Counted from the stretch's first letter, positions 29,065-40,440 are shown. The stretch is DNA of 64,000 nt from Candidatus Yaniella excrementavium (GCA_019115865.1 DXCT01000081.1:92305-156304), one strand, 5' to 3'. Made by a program: numbers and translations. The notes: a model not told the origin generated them from the letters alone.

Positions 29065-29688
29065 TTATGGCTTGACGAGGCCTGCTGCGTTGGAACGTGC
29101 TGCTTCGAAACGTGCCTGAACGTCTGCCCAGTTCACGATGTTCCAGATGGCTTTGACGTAGTCTGGCTTGACGTTCTGGTAGTCCAGGTAGAAGGCGTGC
29201 TCCCACATGTCCAGCATGAACAGTGGCGTAGTCGCTACTGGGACGCCGTTTTGCTGGTCATAGAACTGTTCGATGACGAGGTTGCCACCGATTGGTTCGT
29301 AGGCCAGGATGGCCCACCCGGAGCCCTGAATACCCAGTGCTGCTGCAGTGAACTGAGCCTTGAAGTTGTCGAATGAACCGAAAAATTCGTCGATCGCTGA
29401 CGCGAGTTCCCCAGTTGGCTTGTCGCCACCTTCTGGAGAGAGGTTGTTCCAGAAGATTGAGTGGTTTGTGTGTCCACCCAGGTTGAAGGCCAGGTCTTTG
29501 GTCAACTGGTTGATGTTCGAGAAGTCACCAGCTTCACGTGCTGCTTCTAGTTTCTCGAGAGCAGTGTTTGCACCATTAACGTAAGTGTTGTGGTGCTTGG
29601 AGTGGTGAAGCTCCATGATGCGACCGGAAATGTGCGGTTCCAGTGCACCGTAGTCGTAGGACAGTTCTGGCAGAGTATATTTCGCCAC
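29065..29688 (-). CDS. sodA: Superoxide dismutase (Mn/Fe type)
   Basis: A 207-residue Fe/Mn superoxide dismutase. The metal ligands are visible in [10 protein letters not shown] (His near 27), HTNHSIFW (His near 74) and [11 protein letters not shown] (Asp and His near 160). The sequence GIQGSGWA is close to the Mn-type pattern, but metal choice cannot be fixed from sequence. The start is GTG 29688 with a strong AGGAGG five bases before it. It is a single-gene unit with a terminator. Confidence 0.95.
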   Translation of the reverse strand: MAKYTLPELSYDYGALEPHISGRIMELHHSKHHNTYVNGANTALEKLEAAREAGDFSNINQLTKDLAFNLGGHTNHSIFWNNLSPEGGDKPTGELASAIDEFFGSFDNFKAQFTAAALGIQGSGWAILAYEPIGGNLVIEQFYDQQNGVPVATTPLFMLDMWEHAFYLDYQNVKPDYVKAIWNIVNWADVQARFEAARSNAAGLVKP

Positions 29689-29864
29689 GTATTCCTCCTA
29701 GTAAGTCCGGATAATGATCCGAGTGATTTGCTGGTCTCTAATCCACCAGCAAGATTGTTGGCTCACGAAATTCAGGATGAACCACTACCTCCCATAATAG
29801 GCTGCGGCCCCCGGGGTGCGGTCAAGGCTTGAGAGCTCATCGATCTGCGAACAGCCCTGTGATC

Positions 29865-30848
29865 TTAGTTGCTCTCACGGAATTCAGCTGGGACTGCATC
29901 GTGTGTATTTGGCAGATTCAGTTCTTGAGCACGCTTATCAGCCATAGCTAACAGTCGACGGATACGGCCGGCAATGGCGTCCTTGGTCATAGGCGGTTCA
30001 GCCATACGCCCGAGTTTGTCGAGGGAAGCGTGTTGGTGTTCAACACGCAATTTGCCTGCATATTCGAGATGGTCTGGCACTTGATCTCCCAGAATTTCCA
30101 GGGCACGAGTGACTCGAGCGCTTGCGGCAACGGCAGCTTGTGCTGAGCGTCTAAGATTCGCGTCATCAAAGTTTGCAAGCCGATTAGACGACGAGCGCAC
30201 CTCTTTAGTCGTTTGACGTTTCAACCAGGTTTCTACGGTCTGTTCGGCTCCCATGGCAGTGAGCAAGGTGGTAATGGTTTCGGCATCACGAATGATGACC
30301 CGATCGGCTTGACGTACTTCTCGGGCTTTTGCCGTGACTCCGAGGCGGCGGGCCGCCCCAACAAGTGCTAAAGCGGCTTCGGGTCCGGGAGCTACCACTT
30401 CTAGCGCGGACGAGCGGCCCGGTTCGGTGAGGATGCCCTGGGAAAGAAACGCCCCGCGCCACGCGGCGGCAGCGTCTGCAACACTGCCGTTGACAACTGC
30501 GGGTGGCATGCCTCGAACTGGGCGGCCCCGGGGGTCCATGAGACCGGTCTTGCGGGCCAGCTGGGCGCCGCCTTCCATGATGCGTAAGACATATCGTGCA
30601 CCACGACGGGAGCTTGACCCCTGTAGCGTGATGAGATCGCATTCCGTACCGAAGGTGTCGCGCAGGGTGCTGCGTAGCCGGCGTGCCGCGCCTTCATGAT
30701 CGAGCTCTGTTTCAATGATCAGCCGGCCAGGCAAAAGTTGGAGGCCCCCGCCGAATCGCAAGATACCGACAACTTCCGCTAAACGTTCAGACAGTCGCGT
30801 AACGGGTACGCGTGCGAGTTCTTCTTTAGCGGTAGCGGTGAGTGCCAT
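29865..30848 (-). CDS. whiA: WhiA, DNA-binding regulator
   Basis: A 327-residue WhiA with the N-terminal LAGLIDADG-like fold (residues 1–200) and a C-terminal helix-turn-helix ([18 protein letters not shown]). In Streptomyces it works with WhiB to control sporulation genes, and in non-sporulating actinobacteria it affects division and growth. It follows yvcK after 53 bases, the common conserved order. The Shine–Dalgarno is weak, fitting translation within a transcript. Confidence 0.95.
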   Translation of the reverse strand: MALTATAKEELARVPVTRLSERLAEVVGILRFGGGLQLLPGRLIIETELDHEGAARRLRSTLRDTFGTECDLITLQGSSSRRGARYVLRIMEGGAQLARKTGLMDPRGRPVRGMPPAVVNGSVADAAAAWRGAFLSQGILTEPGRSSALEVVAPGPEAALALVGAARRLGVTAKAREVRQADRVIIRDAETITTLLTAMGAEQTVETWLKRQTTKEVRSSSNRLANFDDANLRRSAQAAVAASARVTRALEILGDQVPDHLEYAGKLRVEHQHASLDKLGRMAEPPMTKDAIAGRIRRLLAMADKRAQELNLPNTHDAVPAEFRESN

Positions 30849-30901
30849 GTGGTGTTCACTGTTCTTTCTTCGCGCAGGCGCGAGCGTTCTGTTTTCCTCG
30901 A

Positions 30902-31954
30902 CTATGACGGGATTTTATCGAATGCCTCGGAAAAGGCCACTGCGAGTCGTAATGGGTCATGTACGTTCTCGCGATGTTCGTCCTTTACCTTACTAAACAC
31001 TACGGTTGCCCCCAGTTTTTCAGCTGCTTCATTGAATTCAGCAGCGTGCTCTTCGGTGACTACAGTTGGGTCTGCAATGATCACGTTGATTCGGAACTCG
31101 GGTGCGTAGTAGTGCAACACGGAAAGATGTTCAGCCGGGGTCATACCCTGTGTTTCGGTGGTTGAAGGTTGCAAGTTCATAACCAGGCAGCGTTTTGCGG
31201 TGGATTGTGCCAAGGCAACACGTTGTTCCTCCAGCAGCAGGTGCGGTAGCACCGAGGTGTACCAGGAACCCGGGCCTAAAATGATCCAGTCTGTTAGCTC
31301 TATCGCGTCTAACGCTTGCGGAGTAGCGGGTGCATCTGGCGGGGAAAGTTCGATGTGGCTCACCCTGCCGCCGCCGGCAACCTTTGCAAGTTCGGCCTGC
31401 CCGGTTACCGAACGGCGTGTGAGTTGACCGTCCTCATCGGCTAGTACCGTGCCCGAGATGGTCATGGGTGTGGTCGACATCGGCAAGACAACGCCGCGTG
31501 CCCCCAGTAAAGCACCGGCCCATGTCAGACCATCGACGGGATCACCCAGCAGCTCCCAGAGCGCGACAATCAAGAGATTACCGAGCGCGTGATTGTCCAA
31601 GGTACCCGGATCTCCATGGAGGCTGGAGGTTTTGAAGCGGTGTTGCATGGTATCGCGCCAGGTGCGACCCCAATCCGTGTCGTCACACAGGGCAGCCAGA
31701 GCCATGCGAAGATCACCAGGTGGCAGAACATCCATTTCTTGACGGATCACGCCGGAGGAACCGCCGTCGTCGGCAACAGTTACGATCGCGGTGATTTCAC
31801 CAGAAATCAATCGCAGAGCGGACAACGTGGCATAGAGTCCGTGACCCCCACCCAGGGCGGTGACTTTCAGATTTGGAGCATAGTGTCCAATGGTTGCACG
31901 TTCCGGACGTTGTACAGGGGTTAACGGCAATTGGCCGGTAAAATGCATGCTCAT
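30902..31954 (-). CDS. yvcK: YvcK/GlmR-type carbon-flux regulator
   Basis: A 350-residue CofD-like protein with the nucleotide-sugar site [18 protein letters not shown] and [14 protein letters not shown]. In Bacillus the homologue binds UDP-GlcNAc and adjusts carbon entry into cell wall precursors; in mycobacteria CuvA has a wall role. It overlaps the rapZ stop by four bases (ATGA). Together with whiA and rapZ it forms a conserved actinobacterial unit. Confidence 0.93.
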   Translation of the reverse strand: MSMHFTGQLPLTPVQRPERATIGHYAPNLKVTALGGGHGLYATLSALRLISGEITAIVTVADDGGSSGVIRQEMDVLPPGDLRMALAALCDDTDWGRTWRDTMQHRFKTSSLHGDPGTLDNHALGNLLIVALWELLGDPVDGLTWAGALLGARGVVLPMSTTPMTISGTVLADEDGQLTRRSVTGQAELAKVAGGGRVSHIELSPPDAPATPQALDAIELTDWIILGPGSWYTSVLPHLLLEEQRVALAQSTAKRCLVMNLQPSTTETQGMTPAEHLSVLHYYAPEFRINVIIADPTVVTEEHAAEFNEAAEKLGATVVFSKVKDEHRENVHDPLRLAVAFSEAFDKIPS

Positions 31955-32844
31955 TCGCGCCCCATGTCACGGTGGGAGATTTTGACCTTCACTCCGGAAT
32001 ATGTGGCGAGACGCTTGGCAATTTCTTCCGCGATAGCTACCGAACGGTGTTTCCCGCCGGTGCAACCGAACGCCAATGTTGCATAGTGCTTATTTTCGGA
32101 GCGGTACCCTTCGATGACCGGTTCCATCATAGCCACGTAGCTGTCTATAAACGATGTGACACCTTTACGCTCGAGTACATAGTTCGAGATCTCTTGGTCT
32201 TGACCGGTAAATGGCCGCAGTTCTGGCACCCAGTGTGGGTTGGGGATGAAACGAACATCAGCAATATAGTTCGAGTCTTGTGGGACGCCATATTTGAATC
32301 CGAAAGACATGACATTGAGCCGAATAACGATTGGACCGGATTCGGTAAATAGTTCTGTTGCGGATGTGGTGAGATCGTGGACGTTGAGATCTGAGGTATC
32401 GATCATCATCTCAGCTTGATCGCGTAGAGCTGCCATGAGCTCGCGTTCAGCGGCAATGCCCTCAAGGATTGAACCGTCGCCTTGCAACGGGTGTGGACGA
32501 CGAAGCGTCTCAAACCGACGGACCAGTACTTCGTCGGCAGCGTCGAGGAACAGAACACGAAGTTCGGCGCCGTCGGTGCGCAGCTGGTTCATGGCTTCTT
32601 GAAGAGCTTGGAAGAATTCTTTGGACCGCACATCGACCACCAGCGCAAGCTTGAGTGGGGTGTCCGGGTTCTTTCCAATCAACTGCGCCATGGTGGAAAA
32701 TAGTTGTGGAGGAAGATTATCGACGACATACCATCCGAGGTCTTCCAGGGAGTGTGCTGCGGTGGTGCGTCCAGCACCCGACATGCCGGTGATAATTAGG
32801 ACTTCAGCGGTATCTGGTTTTACCGGTTGCAGTTCAGAACTCAT
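31951..32844 (-). CDS. rapZ: RapZ-family nucleotide-binding protein
   Basis: A 297-residue RapZ (YvcJ) protein. The P-loop reads GMSGAGRTT, so Arg replaces the usual Lys of the Walker A motif, a form I associate with actinobacteria. The C-terminal part has GCTGGKHRSVAIAEE, a phosphosugar-binding segment. In E. coli RapZ controls glmS through a small RNA; in actinobacteria that RNA is not known, so the role is open. It overlaps uvrC by four bases and yvcK by four. Confidence 0.94.
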   Translation of the reverse strand: MSSELQPVKPDTAEVLIITGMSGAGRTTAAHSLEDLGWYVVDNLPPQLFSTMAQLIGKNPDTPLKLALVVDVRSKEFFQALQEAMNQLRTDGAELRVLFLDAADEVLVRRFETLRRPHPLQGDGSILEGIAAERELMAALRDQAEMMIDTSDLNVHDLTTSATELFTESGPIVIRLNVMSFGFKYGVPQDSNYIADVRFIPNPHWVPELRPFTGQDQEISNYVLERKGVTSFIDSYVAMMEPVIEGYRSENKHYATLAFGCTGGKHRSVAIAEEIAKRLATYSGVKVKISHRDMGRE

Positions 32845-34784
32845 GATCGTAGCTTACCCTGTTCTTTCGACGCGGATTGGTCAGCCAAAGTATCGTAGAT
32901 GGCCTGTGCGAGCTTGGGACCGACACCCGAAACGACTTGCAGTTCCGCAACGGAGGCCTGCCGCACCTTCTTGAGTGACCCAAAGTGCTTCAAGAGGTCT
33001 TTGCGACGTTTTTCTCCGAGGCCTGGCACCTCGTCCAAGACAGACTCGATCATTGAGCTGGACCGTTTCGAGCGATGTGCTTGAATAGCAAAACGGTGCG
33101 ACTCATCGCGTAAACGTTGTAGGAGATACAGGCCTTGTGAGCTGCGCGGCAGGATCATTGGAAAAGCATCTCCCGGTATCCATAGCTCTTCAAGACGTTT
33201 TGCAAGGCCAACGACTGGAACATCATCAATGCCTAAGTTCAGTAGGGCTTGCTGGGCAGCATTTACCTGCGCCAGTCCCCCATCAACCACTACAAGTGAC
33301 GGTGGATAGGAGAACTTCTTGGGTTCCTCGGTGTTTTCCTCTTCTGTCGACAATTCTCCGGAGTGCATCTCTGGCGCTTCGGATTGTTCTTTCAGAAAGT
33401 TCTTGAACCTGCGGCTCAGCACATCGTCCATGGCAGCAGTGTCGTCGCGGGCGGCGTCGCCGGTAACGTTGAATTTCCGGTAGTCACGTTTTTTTGGCAA
33501 ACCATCTTCAAATACGACCATGGAACCCACCACATTGGTGCCTTGTACATGCGAAATATCGTAAGCTTCAATTCGCAGTAGGGGTTGATCGAATTCAAGC
33601 GCTTCTTGTAGCTCACGCAGGGCAGCTGAACGGGCTGTGATATCTCCGGAACGACGCGACTTATGTAGTCGCAGAGCCCCGTCGGCATTGTCTTGAACAG
33701 TGTCAAGAAGTTGACTTTTTGTGCCTCGTTGCGGAACACGTAAGTCTACTTTGGCGCCACGTCGCTGAGTCATCCAGGTTTCAACTTGTTCGGGATTCTC
33801 GGGCAAGACTGGGACCAACACTTCCCGGGGTATGCGTTCGGTGTCTTCCATATCGCCGTATATTTGTAGCAGGAGCTGTTCAACGAGTTGTGGTTCGGTG
33901 GTGTCTTCGACTTTTTCAACAACCCAACCACGTTGTCCACGAATTCTGCCATCACGAACGTGAAAGACTTGAAACGCGGCTTCCAGCTCGTCTTCAGCAA
34001 AAGCGAAAATATCGGCCTCGGTGCTCTCTGGGAGTACAACAGCATTGCGTTCGAAAACTTTCTTCAAGGCTTCGATGTCGTCACGATACCGGGCAGCGTC
34101 TTCGTATCGTAGATCAGCAACAGCTGCTTGCATCTGCTGTTCAAGCTCGCGCAAGTACGGTCTCACATCGCCGTTCATGAAAGCGACGAAGTCTTCGGCC
34201 AGCGCGTAGTGGTCTTCCTGAGATATCCGATTCACACAGGGTGCGGCACACTTATCGATGTACCCCATCAAGCAGGGGCGATCCGCTAGCTGTGCCCGAC
34301 GAAAAACCCCGGCTGAGCATGTTCGTACTGGAAAGACCCGCAACATGCGATCCACTGTTTCGCGGATTGCTTTTGCGGGATGAAATGGCCCGAAGTATTT
34401 CACTCCTTTTCGGCGGTCACCTCGCATGACCATGACCCGTGGAAATTTTTCATTCATGGTGACGGCAAGGTACGGATACGACTTATCGTCCCGGTACATA
34501 ATGTTGTACCGTGGTGTGAACTCTTTTATCCAGGTGTACTCCAGCTGGATTGCCTCCTGTTCGGAAGCAACGGTGGTCCACTCAACGGCTGCCGCTGCGT
34601 GCACCATAGTGCGCGTTTTCGGCGGCAACGTGTTGGGACGTACGAAATATGAGCTCAGACGCGAGCGGACGTTATTAGCTTTGCCCACATAAATGATGCG
34701 ACCGTGTGGGTCCTTAAACCGGTAGACACCCGGATCCGTGGGAATGTCTGATGTTTTAGGCCGGTAGGAGGCTGGATCAGCCAA
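32841..34784 (-). CDS. uvrC: Excinuclease ABC subunit C
   Basis: A 647-residue nucleotide-excision repair nuclease. In order it has an N-terminal GIY-YIG domain (DPGVYRFKD, YVGKANNVRSRL) for the 3' cut, a cysteine-containing region, a UVR domain binding UvrB near residues 200–235, an RNase H-like domain for the 5' cut (AYDISHVQGTNVVGSMVVFE near 410), and a helix-hairpin-helix pair at the C-terminus. It heads a transcript that continues into rapZ, yvcK and whiA. Confidence 0.97.
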   Translation of the reverse strand: MADPASYRPKTSDIPTDPGVYRFKDPHGRIIYVGKANNVRSRLSSYFVRPNTLPPKTRTMVHAAAAVEWTTVASEQEAIQLEYTWIKEFTPRYNIMYRDDKSYPYLAVTMNEKFPRVMVMRGDRRKGVKYFGPFHPAKAIRETVDRMLRVFPVRTCSAGVFRRAQLADRPCLMGYIDKCAAPCVNRISQEDHYALAEDFVAFMNGDVRPYLRELEQQMQAAVADLRYEDAARYRDDIEALKKVFERNAVVLPESTEADIFAFAEDELEAAFQVFHVRDGRIRGQRGWVVEKVEDTTEPQLVEQLLLQIYGDMEDTERIPREVLVPVLPENPEQVETWMTQRRGAKVDLRVPQRGTKSQLLDTVQDNADGALRLHKSRRSGDITARSAALRELQEALEFDQPLLRIEAYDISHVQGTNVVGSMVVFEDGLPKKRDYRKFNVTGDAARDDTAAMDDVLSRRFKNFLKEQSEAPEMHSGELSTEEENTEEPKKFSYPPSLVVVDGGLAQVNAAQQALLNLGIDDVPVVGLAKRLEELWIPGDAFPMILPRSSQGLYLLQRLRDESHRFAIQAHRSKRSSSMIESVLDEVPGLGEKRRKDLLKHFGSLKKVRQASVAELQVVSGVGPKLAQAIYDTLADQSASKEQGKLRS

Positions 34785-34807
34785 AGGTTTCGGGTCTCCT
34801 TGCGTTG

Positions 34808-35488
34808 TTAGGAGGCCGTTTCGTCTGGCCTCTTATTGTATTCGTCGACGCGTTGTTGGCCGGTGAGCTCGGCAATTTTTTCCATAATATGATCGGTGGT
34901 TTTACGTCGTATTTGCAACCCATGCTTCGGGCCAAGATGTTCGACCTCAATGGGTTCTCCAACTCGGATTGCAAATTTTCGAGGTAGTATAACATTTTTG
35001 CCGGGGGGCTGTAGTTCATCAGTGCCGATCAAACCGACCGGGATCACTGGAGCACCGGTTGTTAGGGCCAGCCACCCCACTCCCGTGCGACCTCGGTAGA
35101 GGCGACCATCTCTGGATCTGGTGCCCTCTGGGTAAATTCCTACGCCGTCACCATTTCCAATAAAATCAACGAGTTGCCTCAATGCCGTGACCGACGCGGA
35201 ATGATCACCACGCTCAACCGGAATAGATCCAACGGAGTCGAAGAATCCCCGCATAATCTTGCCCTTCAGGCCCTTCTGGGTCCAATAATCTGCTTTGGCG
35301 AAGAAACGTACCTGACGGGGCAACAGGGACTGGATAATCACAGAATCCAAAAACGACAAGTGGTTACTCGCTACGATAAACCCGCCGGATGCTGGGACGT
35401 GTTCAAAACCTGATGTTTCCGGGCGTGCCCCGACACGAAGTAGTGTACGCACACTGGTGCGCACAATCCCAGTTTCGCCGATTGCCAT
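34808..35488 (-). CDS. 1-acylglycerol-3-phosphate O-acyltransferase (PlsC-like)
   Basis: A 226-residue LPLAT-family enzyme. The catalytic motif is NHLSFLD (H-x4-D) near residues 37–43 and the phosphate-binding motif YPEGTRSRDG lies near 118. It would add the second acyl chain in phosphatidic acid synthesis, or another acyl transfer of the family. There is no strong transmembrane helix. It lies between uvrC and uvrA and is probably transcribed from its own start. Confidence 0.88.
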   Translation of the reverse strand: MAIGETGIVRTSVRTLLRVGARPETSGFEHVPASGGFIVASNHLSFLDSVIIQSLLPRQVRFFAKADYWTQKGLKGKIMRGFFDSVGSIPVERGDHSASVTALRQLVDFIGNGDGVGIYPEGTRSRDGRLYRGRTGVGWLALTTGAPVIPVGLIGTDELQPPGKNVILPRKFAIRVGEPIEVEHLGPKHGLQIRRKTTDHIMEKIAELTGQQRVDEYNKRPDETAS

Positions 35489-35550
35489 TCTGACCCTCCC
35501 TGCCCAATATGGGCAGTGTTATTGCGTATGGACTCATTGATTCTACAACG

Positions 35551-38547
35551 TTATGTATGCAATACATCCGCTAAGAATCTACCGGTGTGACTTCTTGGAA
35601 CTTTGGAAACCTGTTCGGGTGTTCCGGTCGCGACAATTTCACCGCCGCCAGAGCCTCCTTCTGGTCCGAGATCAATGACCCAGTCGGCTGATTTGATGAC
35701 ATCCAAGTTGTGCTCGATCGTGATGACGGTGTTGCCTTTTTCAACGAGTCGGTTCAATACCACTAACAGTTTCCGGATGTCTTCGAAGTGCAGGCCAGTA
35801 GTGGGTTCGTCCAGTACGTAGACAGATTTACCCGTGGCACGACGTTGGAGTTCCGTAGCAAGTTTGACACGTTGGGCCTCACCACCTGAAAGTGTGGTGG
35901 CAGGTTGACCCAGTCGTACATAGCCGAGACCAACGTCGACGAGGGTGTTCAGGTGGCGAGCGATGCGCTGATACGGAGCGAAGAACTCGGCTGCTTCTTC
36001 AATAGGCATGTTCAAAACTTCTGAAATATTCTTGCCTTTGTATTCCACTTCTAAAGTTTCTCGATTGTACCGAGCGCCATGGCAAACTTCACATTGAACA
36101 TACACATCGGGCAGGAAGTTCATTTCGATCTTCAAAGTACCGTCGCCCGAACAGGCTTCACAACGTCCACCTTTAACATTGAAGGAGAACCGACCGGGTT
36201 TATACCCGCGCACTTTGGCTTCCTGGGTATCAGCGAAAAGGTTCCGCACATGATCGAAGACTCCCGTATAAGTAGCAGCATTGGAACGCGGCGTCCGACC
36301 AATCGGCGACTGATCAACGTGTACGACTTTATCCAGTTGATCCAGACCATTTATGCGACGGTGCCGTCCAGGGACATGTCGGGCGCCGTTGAGCTCATTG
36401 GCCAGTACTTTGTACAGGATCTCATTGACGAGGGTCGATTTCCCTGAACCTGAAACTCCTGTAATGGCAGTGAAGACGCCCAACGGAAACTTGGCCGATA
36501 CATTTTTTAGGTTATTTTCGCGCGCCCCAACAACTTCAATCTGACGGTCTGAATCCACTGGACGTCGCTTGGGCGGAATGACGATTTCTTTGCGACCCGC
36601 AAGATAGTCGCCGGTCAGCGAATCAGTATTGTCTTTAAGACCTTCCAACGAGCCAGAATGTACAATGTGGCCACCCTTTTCGCCGGCCGCTGGACCAATA
36701 TCTACTATCCAATCGGCTTCGCCTATGGTTTCCTCATCGTGCTCTACGACGATCAGCGTGTTGCCCAAATCGCGGAGGCGCAACAGGGTCTCGATAAGAC
36801 GACGATTATCGCGCTGGTGCAGTCCAATCGATGGTTCATCGAGTACATACAACACCCCAACAAGTCCCGAGCCAATTTGGGTTGCTAATCGAATACGCTG
36901 TGCTTCCCCACCGGATAAGGTTCCGGCTGGTCGCTCTAGGTTAAGATAGTCAAGGCCCACGTCAAGCAAGAACTTCAAGCGCGCATTAATCTCAATGAGG
37001 ACTTGGTCAGCAATCTTGGCGTCTCGTGCTGAGAGTTCAAGTTGGTCCATGAACTCGATCGAGTCTTCCATCGGCATATGAGAGACCTCAGCAATTGATT
37101 TGCCACCGACGAGCACGGATAACGAGGTGGGGTTGAGTCGCGCTCCCCCACACGCTGGACATGCGACTTCGCGCATATATGACTGATATCGATCACGAGC
37201 TTGGTCAGTTTCGGCTTCATCATATTTACGCTTGACATAGTCGATGACGCCTTCAAAGCCGGTGGTGTACCGCCGTTCGCGTCCCCACCGGTTTCGGTAC
37301 GAGACTTTTACTTTGAAGTCTTTACCGTGCAGGAGTGCTTTCTTCGCCGTCTTGGACAGCTCTTTGAATGGCGTATCCATGGAGAAACCGACTTCGTCGG
37401 CGAGTCCCGACACCAAGCGCTGCCAGTATTCCCGGGTGCGTTTACCGATATCCCACGGAGAAATTGCACCTTCGGCAAGCGTTAGGTCCGGGTCAGGAAT
37501 GATCAGTTCCTCATCAACCTGTAGCTGCGAACCGATACCGGTACAGGTTGTGCATGCACCAAACGGGTTATTAAAGGAAAAGGACCGCGGTTCAATCTCG
37601 TCAATATTGAGAATATGCCCATTGGGACAGGAGAGTTTCTCGGAAAAGGACCGGAACTTTGCTCGTCCCTCTTCATCGACAGCTTCCCAGTCACCCGTAT
37701 TCCGTGTATCAGGGCTGAGCTGTGCGTCAATATCGACGAAGTCCACCACCACAACGCCCTCTGCGAGCTGCAATGATGTTTCGACCGAGTCAGTCAGGCG
37801 CTGACGAATACCATCACGAATAACCAGCCGGTCAACGACTACAGCGATGTTGTGTTTGACTTGCCTTTCGAGTGCTGGTGGGTCAGCAAGTTGAATCTGT
37901 TCGCCGTCGACAATAGCTCGCGAGAACCCCTGGGCCGAGAGATTCGCAAAAAGATCAACGAACTCGCCCTTGCGACCTCGCACGACCGGAGCAAGCACCT
38001 GGAAACGGGTCCGCTCTTCGAGTTCAAGCAGTTGGTCCACGATATGTTGAGGTGTCTGCTGTGAGGCAGGTTCACCACATTCTGGACAGTGTGGCACACC
38101 GATACGAGCCCACAGCAGCCGCATATAGTCGTGAATTTCGGTGATTGTGCCGACGGTGGAGCGCGGGTTTTTCGACGTCGATTTTTGATCAATTGAGACT
38201 GCCGGTGACAGCCCTTCGATGAAATCAACCGATGGCTTATCGACGCGGCCCAAAAACATCCGTGCATATGACGACAGCGACTCAATATAACGCCGCTGAC
38301 CTTCGGCAAATATGGTGTCAAATGCTAGCGAGGACTTACCTGAACCAGACAGGCCCGTGAAGACGATAAAAGCGTCACGGGGAATGTTGAGGTTCACATT
38401 TTTTAGGTTGTGTTCACGAGCCCCCTGGACCACAATCCGGTCGGGTTCGTGCTCGCCCGCCGTAGCGTTAGCTTGCTCCCGTTGGGATACCAGACTGTTG
38501 GAGTGTTGCTGGCTGGATGCGCCGTCAACGTTATGTGTAGTGGTCAA
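35551..38547 (-). CDS. uvrA: Excinuclease ABC subunit A
   Basis: A 998-residue DNA-damage recognition ATPase with two ABC domains. Walker A motifs are GLSGSGKSS near residue 70 and GVSGSGKST near 675; zinc-finger cysteine pairs are visible (CPNGH is modified from the usual CP..C, but CPACGG and CEACSGDG…CEVCHGARY are present). The N-terminal 37 residues before [14 protein letters not shown] are an extension not usual in UvrA. The start codon is TTG, with GAGGG nine bases before it. It acts with UvrB and UvrC, both in this window. I saw no clear LexA box. Confidence 0.96.
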   Translation of the reverse strand: MTTTHNVDGASSQQHSNSLVSQREQANATAGEHEPDRIVVQGAREHNLKNVNLNIPRDAFIVFTGLSGSGKSSLAFDTIFAEGQRRYIESLSSYARMFLGRVDKPSVDFIEGLSPAVSIDQKSTSKNPRSTVGTITEIHDYMRLLWARIGVPHCPECGEPASQQTPQHIVDQLLELEERTRFQVLAPVVRGRKGEFVDLFANLSAQGFSRAIVDGEQIQLADPPALERQVKHNIAVVVDRLVIRDGIRQRLTDSVETSLQLAEGVVVVDFVDIDAQLSPDTRNTGDWEAVDEEGRAKFRSFSEKLSCPNGHILNIDEIEPRSFSFNNPFGACTTCTGIGSQLQVDEELIIPDPDLTLAEGAISPWDIGKRTREYWQRLVSGLADEVGFSMDTPFKELSKTAKKALLHGKDFKVKVSYRNRWGRERRYTTGFEGVIDYVKRKYDEAETDQARDRYQSYMREVACPACGGARLNPTSLSVLVGGKSIAEVSHMPMEDSIEFMDQLELSARDAKIADQVLIEINARLKFLLDVGLDYLNLERPAGTLSGGEAQRIRLATQIGSGLVGVLYVLDEPSIGLHQRDNRRLIETLLRLRDLGNTLIVVEHDEETIGEADWIVDIGPAAGEKGGHIVHSGSLEGLKDNTDSLTGDYLAGRKEIVIPPKRRPVDSDRQIEVVGARENNLKNVSAKFPLGVFTAITGVSGSGKSTLVNEILYKVLANELNGARHVPGRHRRINGLDQLDKVVHVDQSPIGRTPRSNAATYTGVFDHVRNLFADTQEAKVRGYKPGRFSFNVKGGRCEACSGDGTLKIEMNFLPDVYVQCEVCHGARYNRETLEVEYKGKNISEVLNMPIEEAAEFFAPYQRIARHLNTLVDVGLGYVRLGQPATTLSGGEAQRVKLATELQRRATGKSVYVLDEPTTGLHFEDIRKLLVVLNRLVEKGNTVITIEHNLDVIKSADWVIDLGPEGGSGGGEIVATGTPEQVSKVPRSHTGRFLADVLHT

Positions 38548-38687
38548 GTACGTGATCCCTCGAGTCCTGAATGACAGTAGAAAACTAGACTTCCAGGATA
38601 GAACACTTCTTGGTCTAACACGGATTGTGGCCGACCTAGAGGTCCGACTCTTCGCGCAAAGCTAAGCATTGCTCAAAAGGGACACCA

Positions 38688-38717
38688 TTCGCAACGACGC
38701 GCGTGAAGGTGTAAATT
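38688..38717 (+). promoter_or_regulatory. Promoter of the MBL-fold gene, leaderless
   Basis: TTCGCA, an 18-base spacer, TAAATT, then seven bases before the ATG at 38725. There is no Shine–Dalgarno. This is among the clearest leaderless starts in the window. Confidence 0.5.
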
Positions 38718-38724
38718 AGCGGTC

Positions 38725-39417
38725 ATGTCCAAAACGTCTCCAACTATCGGCTCCATCAAGCTCTTGCATGACCTGCCTCAGGTCACGATCCGAACCCGTT
38801 CGGTTTCTGAGATGAACAATAACGTGTACCTGATTACTTCAAAGACCACCGGCTCCCAGGTGTTGATCGATGCAGCAGACGAACCTGATGCGATCATGGA
38901 GCTGTTGGCATCTGCAGCAGCCGATACACCGTGTGACCTCGACTTAGTTTCTCTGATCACCACGCATGAACACTGGGACCACATTCGAGCGCTAGCTGAG
39001 ATTGTAGATCGGACAAAGGTGCCCACCTCCGCCGGTGCTCCAGACGCCGAAGCAATTCACGAGGCCACCGGTGTTGCCGCCAAAGTACATCTGAAGCACG
39101 GTGACAAGGCCCAGTTCCCCGGGATCGAATTAGACGTCATTGGATTGCGCGGCCACACCCCCGGATCAGTCGCGTTGGTCTATGTGCCCAATGGTGATGA
39201 GCCCACCATAATTTTCTCCGGTGATTCGTTATTTCCAGGGGGCGTAGGCAATACTTGGAACGATCCAGAGCGCTTTGCTTCTCTTATTAACGACGTTTCA
39301 CAACGTATTTTTGAAAAGTACGACGACGATACCGTAGTGCTGCCCGGACATGGCGATTCTACGGTGCTCGGCGTCGAACGACCACATGTCGATACATGGC
39401 GCGAACGCGGTTGGTAA
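38725..39417 (+). CDS. MBL-fold metallo-hydrolase (glyoxalase II-like)
   Basis: A 230-residue metallo-beta-lactamase-fold hydrolase with the metal motif THEHWDH (His81, His83, Asp85, His86), then GHTPGS, FSGDSLFPGGVGN and VLPGHGDST carrying the further ligands. The set is complete, so two metals could be held. It resembles hydroxyacylglutathione-hydrolase-like proteins, but the true thioester or other substrate is unknown. It is divergent from uvrA and convergent with the methyltransferase gene. Confidence 0.88.
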   Translation: MSKTSPTIGSIKLLHDLPQVTIRTRSVSEMNNNVYLITSKTTGSQVLIDAADEPDAIMELLASAAADTPCDLDLVSLITTHEHWDHIRALAEIVDRTKVPTSAGAPDAEAIHEATGVAAKVHLKHGDKAQFPGIELDVIGLRGHTPGSVALVYVPNGDEPTIIFSGDSLFPGGVGNTWNDPERFASLINDVSQRIFEKYDDDTVVLPGHGDSTVLGVERPHVDTWRERGW

Positions 39418-39487
39418 CGGCTGTATCGGCGACGTTCTGAACCGGCTAACTTCCAGTCTCGAAGTGGTTGCCCAGTTAGGGCACCCA

Positions 39488-40336
39488 CTAGATGAAGTAA
39501 TCCAGTTCCTTATGGCCAACAACAAAAATTCGTCGGAATGGGTAAACGGTGACTTCTTGACCATCCGGGCCGATATACGGCGGATAGGCGTCTAACATTT
39601 CAGCTTTATAGCGGGCTACAAATGCGTCGTGCAGGGTAGTGCCCTGTTCCGCGTCGTACTCCGTTAGCTTCTGCAAGACAGGGCGTAGTGCCGCTCCTTT
39701 GACCCAGTCAAACACTGGATCCGGGCCGGTAAGCACCTGGTGATACGTGGATTCCCAAACATTGGGACGGAAGCTGTGTTCTAACAGCATGTGAGTGTAG
39801 TCCTCAACCGAATGCACCGTTTCGCCGGTGTACGCTGCATCTGCGGCGACTGAAAATTTTTCTTCGCTGGCAAGTTCACCGATAAACTGGTGGGAGCGCG
39901 CAACACTATTTCCTGGCACTTGCATCGCAAACCACGCGCCTGGTTTCAACGTCTTCAACCAGTCACTGATGATGTCTATATGGTTGGGAATCCATTGGAA
40001 CATCGCATTGGACACAATGACGTCGGTCTCGGCAGGAGGTTGCCAGGTGGCCGCATTCTGTTGAGCAAACGAAACGTTCACATATTGTGTGTTGTTCGCC
40101 GCTGTTACCAGGCTCCGAGCGTCATCGATCATCTCAGCAGAAGCATCGAAACCTGTGATACGAGCTTCTGGCCAACGGTTCGCCAGCGTCACCGTCATGT
40201 TTCCTGGACCACAACCAATGTCGTAGACCTGTTTCGGTGCGTTAAGTTGGATCGCATTGGTTAGGTCGACGAAGGGCCGCGCGCGATGGCCGGCGAAATG
40301 GGCATATTGGGCGGGATCCCATACGAAGTTTTTCAT
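39488..40336 (-). CDS. tam: Trans-aconitate 2-methyltransferase
   Basis: A 282-residue SAM-dependent methyltransferase with the SAM motif VYDIGCGPGNMT near residues 37–48 and the MFQWIPNH segment near 113. The sequence and the WDPAQY start match Tam, which methylates trans-aconitate, a damaging by-product of the TCA cycle. The leaderless promoter is directly before it. It is divergent from the helicase gene. Confidence 0.85.
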   Translation of the reverse strand: MKNFVWDPAQYAHFAGHRARPFVDLTNAIQLNAPKQVYDIGCGPGNMTVTLANRWPEARITGFDASAEMIDDARSLVTAANNTQYVNVSFAQQNAATWQPPAETDVIVSNAMFQWIPNHIDIISDWLKTLKPGAWFAMQVPGNSVARSHQFIGELASEEKFSVAADAAYTGETVHSVEDYTHMLLEHSFRPNVWESTYHQVLTGPDPVFDWVKGAALRPVLQKLTEYDAEQGTTLHDAFVARYKAEMLDAYPPYIGPDGQEVTVYPFRRIFVVGHKELDYFI

Positions 40337-40342
40337 GGTCTT

Positions 40343-40371
40343 AGCCTAAACTGGTTGAGTCCAGGTGACAT
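40343..40371 (-). promoter_or_regulatory. Promoter of tam, leaderless
   Basis: ATGTCA, a 17-base spacer, TAGGCT, six bases, then the ATG at 40336. There is no Shine–Dalgarno sequence. Confidence 0.5.
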
Positions 40372-40427
40372 GTCTGAGCGTTATGAATCGCAATGTTGGC
40401 AAATGCTGCCAGATGTTGGGGGCGTAC

Positions 40428-40433
40428 TAGGAT
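40428..40433 (+). promoter_or_regulatory. -10 box of helicase gene, leaderless
   Basis: TAGGAT is followed by seven bases and the GTG at 40441. No clear -35 is visible. Confidence 0.4.
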
Positions 40434-40440
40434 GTATTAG

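Noticed and set aside
29689..29864. Promoter of sodA with TTGACC and TATTAT
   Set aside because: Both hexamers are present on the minus strand, but the spacer is about 20 bases, too long to call.
37244..37804. Open frame of 186 codons opposite uvrA
   Set aside because: It lies antisense inside the strongly conserved uvrA frame and has no family likeness; it is a shadow frame.
38548..38700. LexA/SOS box between uvrA and the MBL gene
   Set aside because: No TCGAAC-N4-GTTCGA-like sequence was found here, nor upstream of uvrB or polA.
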